A DNA stretch of 64,000 bases from Henricia sp. BOLD:AAB3569. Its lineage: Eukaryota > Echinodermata > Asteroidea > Spinulosida > Echinasteridae. Shown here piece after piece: positions 63,667 through 64,000 of the stretch. The stretch covers positions 434,001 to 498,000 of the forward strand of contig JBBELK010000004.1 in NCBI GenBank assembly GCA_037783545.1, given 5' to 3'. The first letter of the stretch is position 1. Each line of letters opens with the position of its first letter. Below the pieces are notes generated by a model. It searched no databases, was not told the DNA's origin, and saw only the letters and a program-made list of their open reading frames with translations. The translations under genes and the position numbers were made by a program.

Positions 63667-64000
63667 AATAACAGCATTACATAACTAAAGAATAATGTTG
63701 ATAAATTGTCTTGTAGCAATTTCAGCCACATAGATGTAGTAATACTTCAGAAAACCTGAAAAATCCATGCTAGTTTTTTCCGTTGGATGAATGGTTAAAA
63801 AGTTGTCTGCCGGCCAGACAACGTTTTTTTAAAGCACCCTCAGTTGGCAATTTCTCCCACAAAGGCACCATTTTACACAGGAAAAATTTGTTTTTTTACC
63901 ATTGCAATTAACACGTTTACCAGGTGTTTGTCACCATTGCAATTAACACTTTTAGTCAGTATATTCTTGTCAACTTGTGAAGTAAAATTTTGGGTACCTG
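63667..64000 (-). mobile_element. MITE family C copy running off the window
   Basis: AGCATTACATAACTAAAGAA, ATAGATGTAGTAATACTTCA, TTGTCTGCCGGCCAGACAAC (a perfect internal palindrome) and a tandem repeat of TTACCATTGCAATTAACAC before TTGTGAAGTAAAATTTTGGG. Confidence 0.65.

Overview
The window is animal genomic DNA. It carries most of one multi-exon plus-strand gene, with GT-AG introns from 0.14 to 15.9 kb, in AT-rich intronic sequence full of short inverted-repeat transposons, tRNA-derived SINE copies and homopolymer tracts. The class C receptor, the intron sizes and the repeat content suggest a marine invertebrate, plausibly a deuterostome such as an echinoderm or hemichordate. The sequence alone does not settle the species. 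I see no CRISPR array, operon, rRNA or intact tRNA gene.

The gene encodes a GABA-B-receptor-like class C GPCR. Fourteen coding exons from 7267 to 63444 join in frame (1994 nt, 664 complete codons plus 2 nt). They encode a signal peptide, a complete bilobed Venus-flytrap domain, a short linker without a cysteine-rich domain, and TM1 to TM5. TM6, TM7 and the cytoplasmic tail lie beyond the right edge. The membrane part resembles GABA-B subunit 2 most. The flytrap lacks nearly all residues that contact GABA in subunit 1, and also lacks the lobe-1 disulfide cysteines. It is therefore probably an orphan or auxiliary GABA-B-like receptor rather than a GABA-binding subunit.

Layout: 1-6.7 kb is upstream sequence with repeats and one broken open frame. 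About 6.75-7.27 kb is a putative promoter and 5' UTR. Exon 1 is at 7.3 kb, followed by intron 1 (15.9 kb) and exon 2 at 23.4 kb. Intron 2 (8.3 kb) leads to a cluster of exons 3-9 at 31.9-39.8 kb. Intron 9 (14.1 kb) holds two Tc1-like transposon remains and the largest homopolymer tracts. Exon 10 (TM1) is at 53.9 kb and exons 11-14 (TM2-TM5) lie at 58.7-63.4 kb.

Repeats: at least ten inverted-repeat (MITE-like) families occur, several in two to eight copies. Three families share a flanking TTAA and termini starting AGG, which suggests one mobilising system with TTAA target preference. Others have TA flanks typical of Tc1/mariner. Several poly(C) or poly(G) runs sit inside copies of these repeats. 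Outside the receptor no convincing intact gene was found. Two weak coding candidates are recorded as findings.
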